A DNA stretch of 64,000 bases from Pseudomonas hamedanensis (GCF_014268595.2 NZ_CP077091.1:3250001-3314000); one strand, 5' to 3'; positions 1-7,856 are shown, counted from the first letter of the stretch. A program made the numbers and translations. Notes: a model not told the origin generated them from the letters alone.

Positions 1-276
1 CTTGCCGTGCTCTTCGCTGATCAGTTGCGAAATGCGCGCTTCGTTCTGCTCCAGCAGTTGCTTGAAGCGGAACATCACCTGGGCACGTTTGGCCGGCGGC
101 GTGTTGCGCCACGCAGGGAACGCAGCCTTGGCGGCGTCGATGGCTTTCTGGATGGTCGCCTGGCTGGCCAAGGGCAATTTATGGATCGCCTGGCCGGTAG
201 ACGGGTTGAACACATCCACCGAGCGACCGTTCTCGGTCACCAGTTCGCCATTGATCAAATGCGGAATAACGCTCAT
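1..276 (-). CDS. mmsA: Methylmalonate-semialdehyde dehydrogenase (CoA-acylating), N-terminal part
   Basis: Only the first 92 codons lie in the window; the gene runs off the left edge. The N-terminus (MSVIPHLINGELV, then the GRSVDVFNPSTGQ stretch) is typical of the MmsA/IolA branch of aldehyde dehydrogenases, which convert methylmalonate or malonate semialdehyde to propionyl- or acetyl-CoA. The ATG is preceded by AGGAG at 7 nt. It lies directly downstream of the omega-amino-acid aminotransferase gene on the same strand. The aminotransferase turns beta-alanine into malonate semialdehyde, and this enzyme would consume that product; the pairing matches bauA/bauC of P. aeruginosa. Catalytic residues are outside the window. 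Confidence 0.93.
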   Translation of the reverse strand, partial: MSVIPHLINGELVTENGRSVDVFNPSTGQAIHKLPLASQATIQKAIDAAKAAFPAWRNTPPAKRAQVMFRFKQLLEQNEARISQLISEEHGK

Positions 277-378
277 CGAACACTCCTGAATGCTTGTGCA
301 CAGGCGCCAGGTAAGAAGCGCCTTCTATATATAGGTAGTTCCGTTGAGGAGCCGGATGTCACTGGCGCGTTCAAGTAC

Positions 379-408
379 GCCTTCGCGAGCAAGCTCGGCT
401 CCCACAGT
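379..408. repeat. Single REP-like half element between bauA and mmsA
   Basis: The stretch contains TTCGCGAGCAAGCTCGGCTCCCACAG-type sequence, an imperfect member of the GCGAGC/GCTCGC palindrome family found throughout the window. It stands alone rather than as an inverted pair, in the 143-bp gap between bauA and mmsA, where it could form a short RNA hairpin in the operon transcript. Confidence 0.6.
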
Positions 409-419
409 TGTTGTAAAAA

Positions 420-1769
420 TCAGTCGAGCTTGTTCAGCACTTCGCCAACCGCATCGAACAGGCGATCAAGGTCTTGCGGCTTGCTGTTGAAGGTTGGGCC
501 GAACTGCAGAGTGTCGCCGCCGAAGCGCACGTAGAACCCGGCTTTCCACAACGCCATGCCCGCCTCGAAGGGACGCACGATGGCGTCACCGTCACGCCCG
601 GCAATCTGGATTGCACCGGCCAGACCGTAGTTGCGGATGTCGATGACGTTTTTCGAGCCTTTCAGGCTATGCAGAGCGTTTTCGAAATGCGGCGCGACTT
701 CAGCGACGCTCTGCACCAGGTTTTCCTTTTGCAGCAAGTCGAGTGCTGCCAAGCCTGCGGCGCAAGCCACCGGGTGTGCCGAATAGGTGTAGCCGTGCGG
801 GAATTCCACGGCGTATTCCGGCGTCGGCTGGTTCATGAAGGTTTGGTAGATTTCGGAGCTGGCGATCACCGCGCCCATCGGAATCGCGCCGTTGGTGACT
901 TGCTTGGCGATGCACATCAGGTCCGGGGTCACGCCGAAGCTGTCGGCACCGAACATCGACCCGGTACGGCCGAACCCGGTAATCACTTCGTCGAACACCA
1001 GCAGGATGTTGTGCTGATCGCAAATCTCGCGCAGACGCTTGAGGTAACCCTGAGGCGGAACCAGAACACCGGCCGAACCGGCCATCGGCTCCACGAACAC
1101 GGCGGCGATGTTGGAGGCGTCGTGCAATTCGATGAGCTTCAGCAACTCGTCGGCCAGCGCGATACCGCCCTGCTCCGGCATGCCACGGGAAAAGGCATTG
1201 CTCGCCAGCAGTGTGTGCGGCAAGTGATCAACATCCATCATCGCCTGGCCAAACAGTTTACGGTTGCCGTTGACGCCGCCGAGGCTGGTGCCAGCAATGT
1301 TCACACCGTGATAGCCACGGGCACGACCGATCATTTTGGTTTTGGTCGCCTGCCCTTTCAGCCGCCAGTACGCGCGGACCATTTTCACTGCGGTGTCCGC
1401 GCATTCCGAACCGGAGTCGGTGAAGAACACATGGTTCAGATTGCCCGGCGTCAGCTCGGTGATTTTTTCAGCCAGCTGAAACGACAGCGGATGGCCGTAC
1501 TGGAAGCCCGGCGAGTAATCGAGGGTGCCCAACTGTTTCGAAACGGCTTCCTGAATTTCCTTGCGGGTGTGCCCGGCGCCGCAGGTCCACAGACCGGACA
1601 GCGAATCGTAGATTTTGCGGCCCTTGTCGTCGAACAGCCAACTGCCTTCGGCGCCGACGATCAAACGCGGATCGCGCTGAAAGTTGCGATTGGCGGTGTA
1701 CGGCATCCAGTGCGCGTCCAGCTTCAGTTGGCTGGCCAGTGGCGACGGCGCGTTTTCAGGCATGTTCAT
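420..1769 (-). CDS. bauA: Omega-amino acid (beta-alanine)--pyruvate aminotransferase
   Basis: A 449-residue class III (omega) PLP aminotransferase of normal family length. It transfers the amino group of beta-alanine or related omega-amines to pyruvate, giving malonate semialdehyde and alanine in the cytoplasm. The cofactor signature is clear: FDEVITGFGR around residues 259-268 (Asp260 for the pyridine nitrogen) and the Schiff-base lysine 289 in CIAKQVTNG. The opening MPYTANRNF segment is typical of the beta-alanine:pyruvate group. The ATG at 1769 has a GAGG upstream. mmsA follows on the same strand and a LysR gene diverges upstream, the same layout as bauA and its neighbours in P. aeruginosa. 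A perfect LysR-type dyad sits in the divergent promoter region. Confidence 0.95.
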   Translation of the reverse strand: MNMPENAPSPLASQLKLDAHWMPYTANRNFQRDPRLIVGAEGSWLFDDKGRKIYDSLSGLWTCGAGHTRKEIQEAVSKQLGTLDYSPGFQYGHPLSFQLAEKITELTPGNLNHVFFTDSGSECADTAVKMVRAYWRLKGQATKTKMIGRARGYHGVNIAGTSLGGVNGNRKLFGQAMMDVDHLPHTLLASNAFSRGMPEQGGIALADELLKLIELHDASNIAAVFVEPMAGSAGVLVPPQGYLKRLREICDQHNILLVFDEVITGFGRTGSMFGADSFGVTPDLMCIAKQVTNGAIPMGAVIASSEIYQTFMNQPTPEYAVEFPHGYTYSAHPVACAAGLAALDLLQKENLVQSVAEVAPHFENALHSLKGSKNVIDIRNYGLAGAIQIAGRDGDAIVRPFEAGMALWKAGFYVRFGGDTLQFGPTFNSKPQDLDRLFDAVGEVLNKLD

Positions 1770-1863
1770 CGGGCAAAACCTCGCAGGGCATAAGCGTCAG
1801 GGAGATGGAAAGCGTTGTTGCAGCTAAATTGCCACGGCGATAAAGTCGATGAAATTCAACTCT

Positions 1864-1880
1864 TCTAACCTTCAGTTAGA
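1864..1880. promoter_or_regulatory. LysR-type T-N11-A operator in the bauA/LysR divergent region
   Basis: TCTAAC, five bases, GTTAGA: a perfect 6+6 dyad that contains a T-N11-A core, the classical LysR binding motif. It lies 27 bp upstream of the LysR ATG and about 95 bp upstream of bauA, so one protein bound here could control both genes. Assignment to the adjacent LysR is inference. Confidence 0.65.
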
Positions 1881-1906
1881 TCTCTGCTAAACAAAGAGAA
1901 CAAAAA

Positions 1907-2827
1907 ATGAGCAGCCGTCGTCCGGATCCGCTGGCCCAGGTCAGTGACTTTGATATTCGTCTGCTGCGGATTTTTCGCAGCGTCGTCGAATGTGGCGGCT
2001 TCTCGGCAGCGGAAACCGTGCTCGGCATTGGCCGGTCAGCGATCAGCCAGCAGATGAGCGATCTGGAACAGCGCCTCGGTTTGCGTCTGTGCCAACGTGG
2101 ACGCGCGGGTTTTTCCCTGACCGAGGAAGGCCGCGAGGTTTACCAATCGGCGCTACAGCTCTTGAGTGCGCTGGAAAGTTTCCGCACCGAGGTCAACGGT
2201 CTGCACCAACATCTGCGTGGCGAGTTGATCATTGGCCTGACCGACAACCTCGTCACCCTGCCCCACATGCGCATCACCCACGCCCTCGCCCAGCTGAAAG
2301 AGCGCGGGCCGGATGTGCAGATCCAGATCCGCATGATCGCGCCTAATGAAGTCGAGCAAGGCGTGCTCGACGGGCGTTTGCATGTTGGCGTGGTGCCGCA
2401 GGCCAGCGCGTTGTCGGGGCTGGAATATCAGCCGTTGTACAGCGAACGTTCGCTGCTTTACTGCGCGATCGGCCACCCGTTGTTTTATGTCGATGACAAA
2501 CAACTCGATGACCAGCGCCTGAACAGTCAGGACGCGATTGCGCCGACCTTCCGGTTGCCGGCAGACATTCAGGCGCATTATCAAGCGCTCAACTGCACCG
2601 CCAGCGCTTCCGATCGCGAGGGAATGGCGTTTCTGATTTTGACCGGACGCTACATTGGTTATCTGCCGGATCACTACGCCAGTCTTTGGGTGCAGCAGGG
2701 GCGTTTGCGTGCGCTCAAGGCCGGCACACGTTTTTACGATTTGAGCCTGGCATCGGTCACGCGCAAGGGCCGGCGCCCTCATTTGGTGCTGGAAAGTTTC
2801 TTGGAGAGTCTGGCGGCGACGCGCTGA
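1907..2827 (+). CDS. LysR-family regulator, probable activator of bauA-mmsA
   Basis: 306 residues, standard LysR length. The N-terminal winged helix-turn-helix spans roughly residues 16-75 (FSAAETVLGIGRSAISQQMSDLEQRLG), followed by a periplasmic-binding-like effector domain. It is transcribed divergently from bauA across a 137-bp gap with a TCTAAC/GTTAGA dyad. Known LysR family practice, together with this position, suggests it responds to beta-alanine or a related amine and controls bauA-mmsA; the ligand is not visible in the sequence. The ATG start follows an A-rich stretch with only a weak AAAGAG ribosome site. Confidence 0.88.
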   Translation: MSSRRPDPLAQVSDFDIRLLRIFRSVVECGGFSAAETVLGIGRSAISQQMSDLEQRLGLRLCQRGRAGFSLTEEGREVYQSALQLLSALESFRTEVNGLHQHLRGELIIGLTDNLVTLPHMRITHALAQLKERGPDVQIQIRMIAPNEVEQGVLDGRLHVGVVPQASALSGLEYQPLYSERSLLYCAIGHPLFYVDDKQLDDQRLNSQDAIAPTFRLPADIQAHYQALNCTASASDREGMAFLILTGRYIGYLPDHYASLWVQQGRLRALKAGTRFYDLSLASVTRKGRRPHLVLESFLESLAATR

Positions 2828-2969
2828 AAGCCAGATCACAGATCGTCCGGACGCGGCCCGAGCCTTCGCCAGCTCCTGCCTTTGACGGTCATCGCCTCAG
2901 AAAGCTGAGCAAGTGGACAGGTTTTTGCAGAGAAGGCTTAACTCGATCCTTCAACAAGAAGCCAACGCC

Positions 2970-4358
2970 ATGCAGCCAGATTCCGATTCGTCCAGTGAAC
3001 TCATCTACGGCCTCAACGACCGCCCCAAACCACTCGCCGCCCTGCTTGCCGCGTTGCAACATGTGCTGGCCAGTTTCGTCGGCATCATCACCCCGCCGCT
3101 GGTCATCGGCTCGACGCTCGGGCTGACCGCGCATTTGCCGTACCTGATCAGCATGGCGCTGATGGTCTCGGGCGTCGGCACCTTTATTCAGGCACGGCGG
3201 CCGTTCGGCATCGGCGCGGGCATGATCTGTCTGCAAGGCACCAGTTTCGCTTTTCTCGGGGCGGTGCTGTCGGCCGGTTTTCTGGTCAAGCAGCGTGGCG
3301 GCAGCCCGGAAGATATTCTGGCGATGGTCTTCGGTGTCTGTTTTTTCGGCGCCCTTGTGCAAATCGTGCTCAGCCGTTTTATCGGTCAGTTGCGCCGAGT
3401 CGTTACGCCGCTAGTGACCGGGATCGTCATTACCCTGATCGGCATCAGCTTGATCAAGGTTGGCATCACCGATCTGGGCGGCGGCTTCAACGCGCCGGAC
3501 TTCGGTGCGCCGGGCAATCTGGCGCTGGGCGTATTCGTGTTGCTGACGATCATTCTGCTCAACCGCTCAAATACGCCGTGGATACGGCTGTCGGCGATCA
3601 TCGTCGGCCTGCTGCTGGGCAGTCTGGCGGCCTGGTTCAGTGGCAAATTGATCCCTCAGCCATTGCCTGACTTACCTTTGGTGAGTTTTCCTACGCCGTT
3701 CAAGTTCGGTTTCAGCTTCGACTGGACAGCTTTCCTGCCTGTCGCGCTGATTTATCTGATCAGCACCATCGAAACCGTCGGCGACCTCACCGCCAACTGC
3801 ATGCTCGCGCGTCAGCCGATCAGCGGCCCTTCTTATATAAGTCGCTTGCGCGGTGGCGTGCTGGGCGATGGGGTCAGTTGCATGATCGCCGCCACCTTCA
3901 GCGCTTTCCCTAACACCACGTTCGCGCAGAACAACGGCGTGATTCAGTTGACCGGCGTCGCCAGCCGCTACGTCGGGCTGTACATCGGCGTGATTCTGTT
4001 CTGTCTCGGCCTGTTCCCGCTGATCGGCGCGGTGCTGCAACAGATTCCCAAACCGGTATTGGGCGGCGCCACGCTGGTGATGTTCGGGGCCGTCGCGGCG
4101 GCGGGTGTGCGCATCCTCGCGCAGTCGCCGCTGGACCGGCGCAGCATGCTGATCATCGCCACCTCGTTCGGCGTCGGCCTGGGCATCGCCGCGCAACCGA
4201 ACCTGCTGCACCTGCTGCCGAAACTGGTGCAGAACCTGTTCGACTCGGCGATCACCAGCGGCGGTCTGACGGCAATATTCCTTTGCCTGTTGTTGCCGGA
4301 AGGCAAAACCGCAGCGGCCAAAAGCCCCGCACCATTGAACAAGATCGAACAGGCGTAA
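2970..4358 (+). CDS. NCS2-family uracil/xanthine permease
   Basis: A 462-residue integral membrane protein with about 12-14 hydrophobic segments, of the nucleobase:cation symporter-2 (NAT/NCS2) family. The family signature QNNGVIQLTG (QNxGxxxxT[RKG]) and the N-terminal ALQHVLASFVG segment are present. It should import a nucleobase, uracil or a purine such as xanthine or urate, with a cation. I prefer ATG 2970 (MQPDSDSS) over an in-frame upstream start because the 19 extra residues are not family-like. Next to it are a RutR-like regulator and, upstream, beta-alanine catabolism genes; beta-alanine is a product of reductive uracil breakdown, so uracil is a reasonable substrate. Specificity is inferred. 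Confidence 0.9.
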   Translation: MQPDSDSSSELIYGLNDRPKPLAALLAALQHVLASFVGIITPPLVIGSTLGLTAHLPYLISMALMVSGVGTFIQARRPFGIGAGMICLQGTSFAFLGAVLSAGFLVKQRGGSPEDILAMVFGVCFFGALVQIVLSRFIGQLRRVVTPLVTGIVITLIGISLIKVGITDLGGGFNAPDFGAPGNLALGVFVLLTIILLNRSNTPWIRLSAIIVGLLLGSLAAWFSGKLIPQPLPDLPLVSFPTPFKFGFSFDWTAFLPVALIYLISTIETVGDLTANCMLARQPISGPSYISRLRGGVLGDGVSCMIAATFSAFPNTTFAQNNGVIQLTGVASRYVGLYIGVILFCLGLFPLIGAVLQQIPKPVLGGATLVMFGAVAAAGVRILAQSPLDRRSMLIIATSFGVGLGIAAQPNLLHLLPKLVQNLFDSAITSGGLTAIFLCLLLPEGKTAAAKSPAPLNKIEQA

Positions 4359-4390
4359 CGGTTTTATTGCGCAAGGACTTGTCGGATGCC

Positions 4391-4428
4391 TGTGGGTGCG
4401 CTATCAACGCAACTCGGCTGCACCCACA
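4391..4428. promoter_or_regulatory. Inverted repeat upstream of the TetR gene
   Basis: TGTGGGTGC at 4391-4399 and GCACCCACA at 4420-4428 form a perfect 9-bp inverted repeat with a 20-nt spacer, ending 19 bp before the TetR ATG. It could be an operator or an RNA hairpin in the permease-tetR intercistronic region. No T-tract follows, so it is not an intrinsic terminator. Confidence 0.45.
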
Positions 4429-4447
4429 GACAATCCCGGAAGTGCCT

Positions 4448-5098
4448 ATGACCTTTGAAGTCCCAGCCCATGGCGGCAAACCCGCCAGCCGCATTCGTCA
4501 GAAGAACGAAGAGACCATCCTCAAAGCCGCCGAAGACGAGTTCGCCCGTCACGGGTACAAAGGCACCAGCATGAACACCATCGCCCAGAATGCCGGGTTG
4601 CCCAAGGCCAATCTGCATTACTACTTCACCAACAAACTCGGTTTGTACGTGGCGGTGCTGAGCAACATCATTGAGCTGTGGGACAGCACCTTCAACACCC
4701 TCACCGCCGAGGACGATCCTGCCGAGGCGCTGACCCGCTATATTCGCGCGAAAATGGAGTTTTCCCGTCGCCAGCCACAGGCCTCGCGAATTTTCGCGAT
4801 GGAAGTGATCAGCGGCGGCGAATGCCTGAGCGAGTATTTCAATCAGGATTACCGCACCTGGTTCACCGGCCGGGCGGCGGTGTTTCAGGCCTGGATCGAT
4901 GCGGGCAAAATGGACCCGGTCGACCCGGTGCACCTGATCTTCCTGCTGTGGGGCAGCACCCAGCATTATGCCGACTTCGCCACGCAGATCTGCCGCGTGA
5001 CCGGGCGCAGCAAGTTGACCAGAAAGGACATGGAAGACGCTGGCAACAACCTGATCCGCATCATTCTCAAAGGCTGCGGCCTCACACCTTCTCTATAA
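4448..5098 (+). CDS. TetR-family regulator, RutR-like
   Basis: 216 residues. The N-terminal helix-turn-helix (about residues 15-65: ILKAAEDEFARHGYKGTSMNTIA, then AGLPKANLHYYFTNK) is followed by a C-terminal domain with the segment HLIFLLWGSTQHYADFA. That segment closely resembles the E. coli RutR C-terminal domain, which binds uracil. The chosen ATG precedes the conserved domain; in-frame residues further upstream look like leader sequence. Its place 90 bp after a nucleobase permease supports a role as a pyrimidine- or purine-responsive repressor of that permease. The ligand is inferred from similarity only. Confidence 0.88.
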   Translation: MTFEVPAHGGKPASRIRQKNEETILKAAEDEFARHGYKGTSMNTIAQNAGLPKANLHYYFTNKLGLYVAVLSNIIELWDSTFNTLTAEDDPAEALTRYIRAKMEFSRRQPQASRIFAMEVISGGECLSEYFNQDYRTWFTGRAAVFQAWIDAGKMDPVDPVHLIFLLWGSTQHYADFATQICRVTGRSKLTRKDMEDAGNNLIRIILKGCGLTPSL

Positions 5099-5105
5099 GA
5101 CGTTT

Positions 5106-5687
5106 ATGCCTTTCACCCTCAGCGGTTTTTGCGAGTACCGCGAAGAGATTCGCAAAAGCCGCTTTATCACCTTGGCAACTCCGATCAGCAGCCCCGCCGA
5201 CGCGCAGGCGTTCTTCGAGCAGCACAGCGACTTGAACGCCACGCACAACTGCTGGGCGTGGAAACTCGGCGCGCAATATCGCAGCACCGACGATGGCGAA
5301 CCCGGCGGTACGGCCGGGCGACCGATTCTCGCGGCGATTGAAGCGCAGAATTGCGACCAGGTCGCAGTGCTGGTGATTCGCTGGTATGGCGGTATTCAAC
5401 TCGGCACTGGCGGTCTGGCCCGGGCGTATGGCGGCGGTGCAAACAAATGCCTGCAAGCGGCGGAGAAAATCGAGTTGATCAGCCGCGTGCCGTTAAGTTG
5501 CGCTTGCGCGTTTGCCGAGTTGGCGCTGGTGAAGTTGCGAGTGGCGGATCTGGGCGGATTGGTGGTGGAGGAAAACTTTACTGCCAATGGCGTTGAGTTG
5601 AAGTTGGCGGTGGGCGGGGCGCAGATCGATATCTTGCAATCGCAACTTGCTGATTTGAGTCGTGGGCGGATTTTGTTGCAGCGTTGA
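5106..5687 (+). CDS. IMPACT/YigZ family protein
   Basis: 193 residues. It carries the conserved IMPACT N-terminal domain core NCWAWKLG, then STDDGEPGGTAGRPI and the glycine-rich signature WYGGIQLGTGGLARAYGG (about residues 95-117), as in E. coli YigZ. The C-terminal third matches the small domain found in bacterial members. The molecular role is not settled; eukaryotic IMPACT acts in translation control and YigZ is thought to bind nucleic acid. It begins 7 bp after the TetR stop, so it is probably co-transcribed. A REP palindrome follows the stop codon. Confidence 0.88.
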   Translation: MPFTLSGFCEYREEIRKSRFITLATPISSPADAQAFFEQHSDLNATHNCWAWKLGAQYRSTDDGEPGGTAGRPILAAIEAQNCDQVAVLVIRWYGGIQLGTGGLARAYGGGANKCLQAAEKIELISRVPLSCACAFAELALVKLRVADLGGLVVEENFTANGVELKLAVGGAQIDILQSQLADLSRGRILLQR

Positions 5688-5695
5688 AGAAGGTC

Positions 5696-5773
5696 AAAAG
5701 ATCGCAGCGTTCCGCAGCTCCTACAGGGGGATCACATTCCAATTGTAGGAGCTGCCGAAGGCTGCGATCTTTT
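5696..5773. repeat. REP pair, GCTGCGATC family
   Basis: AAAAGATCGCAGC (5696-5708) and GCTGCGATCTTTT (5761-5773) are exact inverted copies, each linked to an inner CTCCTACA / TGTAGGAGCTGCC half. This is a standard pseudomonad REP doublet placed just after a stop codon. The outer 13-bp stem followed by TTTTT could also terminate transcription of the IMPACT gene. Confidence 0.85.
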
Positions 5774-5832
5774 TAGGGCGTTACGTGAATTCCATTTTCT
5801 GCCAAGTTGCCCACATCCGCTGTGCACCCGAC

Positions 5833-5841
5833 TGTGGATAA
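5833..5841 (-). promoter_or_regulatory. Perfect DnaA box 1
   Basis: TGTGGATAA, the reverse complement of the consensus DnaA-ATP/ADP binding 9-mer TTATCCACA. It is one of three perfect copies within 434 bp. Confidence 0.6.
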
Positions 5842-6034
5842 CCTGAGCACATATCGCTGTAACCCTTCTGTCACGCGGCTTTGCGCGGTTTGTTCACTTT
5901 TCGTTCAATTCATCCGACGAAAAGGAAATTCAAATTAAAAACAATCAGTTAGCCGCGTTTATCACCTTTAGAAGAAAGCACCACAGTGCTTATGCCCGGG
6001 TTCGCCGCTTGCACACAATTACTGTGGAACAACC

Positions 6035-6043
6035 TGTGGATAA
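6035..6043 (-). promoter_or_regulatory. Perfect DnaA box 2
   Basis: TGTGGATAA in the same orientation as box 1. A related degenerate sequence, TGTGGAACAA, lies 12 bp to its left at 6023-6032. Confidence 0.6.
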
Positions 6044-6084
6044 CCCGTTCATGACCGCCGCAGTCGCTGGATCTGCCTAGGCCC

Positions 6085-6104
6085 CGAGCAATTGCTCGTT
6101 TTTT
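6085..6104 (+). terminator. Intrinsic terminator with no gene directly upstream
   Basis: CGAGCAATTGCTCG (6085-6098) folds as a 5-bp GC-rich stem with an AATT loop and is followed by six T residues. The T-tract is only on the + strand. The nearest upstream gene on that strand ends 400 bp earlier and already has its own palindrome, so this terminator may end a small transcript or act in the leader of the ABC transporter. Confidence 0.65.
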
Positions 6105-6138
6105 AACCAACCACACGCGGGCGAAACTGGAGCCTGTT

Positions 6139-6197
6139 CCAAGGCTTTGCGCTGAAATGGTGCTCAGCAGAAAGCCCAACCGGGCGCTGAGCCTTGG
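6139..6197 (+). ncRNA. Candidate structured leader upstream of the nucleoside ABC operon
   Basis: The outer stem CCAAGGCT (6139-6146) pairs perfectly with AGCCTTGG (6190-6197). Inside it are two hairpins: GCTGA/TCAGC (6151-6155 with 6164-6168) and GCCC/GGGC (6174-6177 with 6182-6185, loop AACC). Together they give a three-way junction about 100 nt before the start codon. I could not match it to a riboswitch class from memory; the fold is by eye and the function is inferred. Confidence 0.35.
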
Positions 6198-6257
6198 CAA
6201 TCGGCACGGGCTGCAACGATCGGCGCGCGTTCCTGACTCACTGGCCAGGAAATTGCT

Positions 6258-6266
6258 TTATCCACA
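6258..6266 (+). promoter_or_regulatory. Perfect DnaA box 3
   Basis: TTATCCACA on the + strand, opposite in orientation to boxes 1 and 2, 29 bp upstream of the ATG of the ABC transporter ATPase. Binding here could affect translation-leader transcription of that operon. Confidence 0.6.
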
Positions 6267-6295
6267 GGCACAACTCCAAGTCAGTCGAGCCTGTC

Positions 6296-7843
6296 ATGCC
6301 CACCGCCCCTTCTGTTCCGCGCCTGCAACTGCGCCAGATCAGCAAACGCTACCCCGGTTGCCTGGCCAACGATGCCATCGACCTGAGCATTGCACCGGGC
6401 GAAATCCACGCCCTGCTCGGTGAGAACGGTGCGGGCAAAAGTACCCTGATGAAGATCATTTACGGCGTCACCCAGTGCGACAGCGGTGAAACGCTTTGGG
6501 AAGGTCAGCGCGTGCATATCCGCAATCCCGCGCAGGCGCGGCAGTTGGGGATTGGCATGGTGTTCCAGCATTTCTCGCTGTTCGAAACACTCAGCGTGGC
6601 GCAAAACATTGCTTTGGCCATGGGCGCCGCGGCCGGCACACCGAAGCAACTGGAGCCGAAGATTCGCGAAGTGTCGCAGCGCTACGGCATGGCGCTGGAG
6701 CCGGAGCGACTTGTCCACAGCCTGTCGATTGGCGAGCGGCAACGGGTGGAAATCATCCGCTGCCTGATGCAGGACATCCGCTTGCTGATCCTCGACGAAC
6801 CGACTTCGGTGCTGACGCCGCAAGAGGCCGACGACTTGTTCATCACCCTGCGCCGCCTCGCCGCTGAGGGTTGCAGCATTCTGTTTATCAGCCACAAGCT
6901 CGGTGAAGTGCGTGCCTTGTGCCACAGCGCCACGGTGCTGCGTGGCGGCCGGGTTGCCGGGCATTGCGTACCCGCCGAGTGTTCGGATCAGCAACTGGCG
7001 CAGCTGATGGTCGGCGCAGCGGCGACGTTGATTGGCGAGTATCCGAAGGTCAGCGGTGGCGCGGCTTTTTTGCAGGTGCAGCGTTTGAGCTGGCACAACC
7101 CGGATCCTTTCGGCTGTTCGCTGACGGGTGTCGACCTGCAAGTGTGCAGCGGCGAAATCGTCGGCATCGCCGGGGTCGCCGGCAATGGCCAGGATGAGCT
7201 GCTCGCCCTGCTCAGCGGCGAACAGACATTACCTCGGGCAGAAGCCGCGACCATTCGCTTCGCTGAGCGCAACGTCGCGGATTTGCGTGCGGATGCGCGG
7301 CGCGGACTGGGCCTGGCATTCGTGCCTGCTGAACGCCTCGGCCACGGCGCAGTGCCGGATTTGAGTCTGGCCGATAACGCCCTGCTCAGTGCTTTCCAGC
7401 AAGGGCTGGTCAGCAACGGCTTGATCCAACGCGGCAAAGTCGAAGCCCTTGCCCAACAGATCATCCAGCGTTTCGGCGTGAAAACTCCTGACACGCAAAC
7501 CGCCGCGCGCAGCCTGTCCGGCGGCAATCTGCAGAAATTCATTCTGGGCCGGGAAATCCTGCAACAACCGAAACTGCTGGTCGCCGCGCACCCGACCTGG
7601 GGCGTCGACGTCGGTGCCGCGGCGACCATCCACCGCGCATTGATCGCCCTGCGCGATGCCGGCGCAGCGATTCTGGTGATTTCCGAAGACCTCGACGAGC
7701 TGTTCCAGATCAGCGACCGCCTCGGCGCCCTGTGTGGAGGCCGACTGTCGGCGCTACACGACACCCGCGATACGCAACTGAGCGATGTCGGCGCGTGGAT
7801 GGCCGGCCAGTTCGATCATTCGCCTTGCGCCGCCCTGGTTTAA
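6296..7843 (+). CDS. Nucleoside (BMP-type) ABC transporter, double ATPase subunit
   Basis: 515 residues with two fused ABC domains. The first has Walker A GENGAGKST (residues 42-50), signature SIGERQRVE and Walker B LLILDEPTS. The second has a degenerate GVAGNGQDE P-loop, signature LSGGNLQKF and LLVAAHPTWGVDV, in which the usual catalytic acid region is altered, as is normal for the sugar/nucleoside ATPases of this family. It would energise uptake through the two permeases encoded next. The ATG at 6296 (MPTAPSVPRL) starts the family-like sequence; the ribosome site is weak, and 34 in-frame residues upstream are not family-like. P. aeruginosa PA0136-PA0138 is the comparable set. Confidence 0.92.
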   Translation: MPTAPSVPRLQLRQISKRYPGCLANDAIDLSIAPGEIHALLGENGAGKSTLMKIIYGVTQCDSGETLWEGQRVHIRNPAQARQLGIGMVFQHFSLFETLSVAQNIALAMGAAAGTPKQLEPKIREVSQRYGMALEPERLVHSLSIGERQRVEIIRCLMQDIRLLILDEPTSVLTPQEADDLFITLRRLAAEGCSILFISHKLGEVRALCHSATVLRGGRVAGHCVPAECSDQQLAQLMVGAAATLIGEYPKVSGGAAFLQVQRLSWHNPDPFGCSLTGVDLQVCSGEIVGIAGVAGNGQDELLALLSGEQTLPRAEAATIRFAERNVADLRADARRGLGLAFVPAERLGHGAVPDLSLADNALLSAFQQGLVSNGLIQRGKVEALAQQIIQRFGVKTPDTQTAARSLSGGNLQKFILGREILQQPKLLVAAHPTWGVDVGAAATIHRALIALRDAGAAILVISEDLDELFQISDRLGALCGGRLSALHDTRDTQLSDVGAWMAGQFDHSPCAALV

Positions 7844-7856
7844 CGGAGTTTTAAAC

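Larger units (their letters stand above)
5774..6295. other. Gene-free region with DnaA boxes, an orphan terminator and a structured leader
   Basis: About 520 bp with no convincing reading frame. It holds three perfect 9-mer DnaA boxes (5833-5841, 6035-6043, 6258-6266), an A+T-rich patch (about 5915-5955), an intrinsic terminator (6085-6104) and a foldable leader (6139-6197) before the nucleoside ABC transporter. The individual parts are listed separately. Confidence 0.7.

Noticed and set aside
2870..2900. RutR-like site TTTGACGGTCATC upstream of the permease
   Set aside because: Only part of the RutR palindrome is present and the spacing is wrong; too weak to list.
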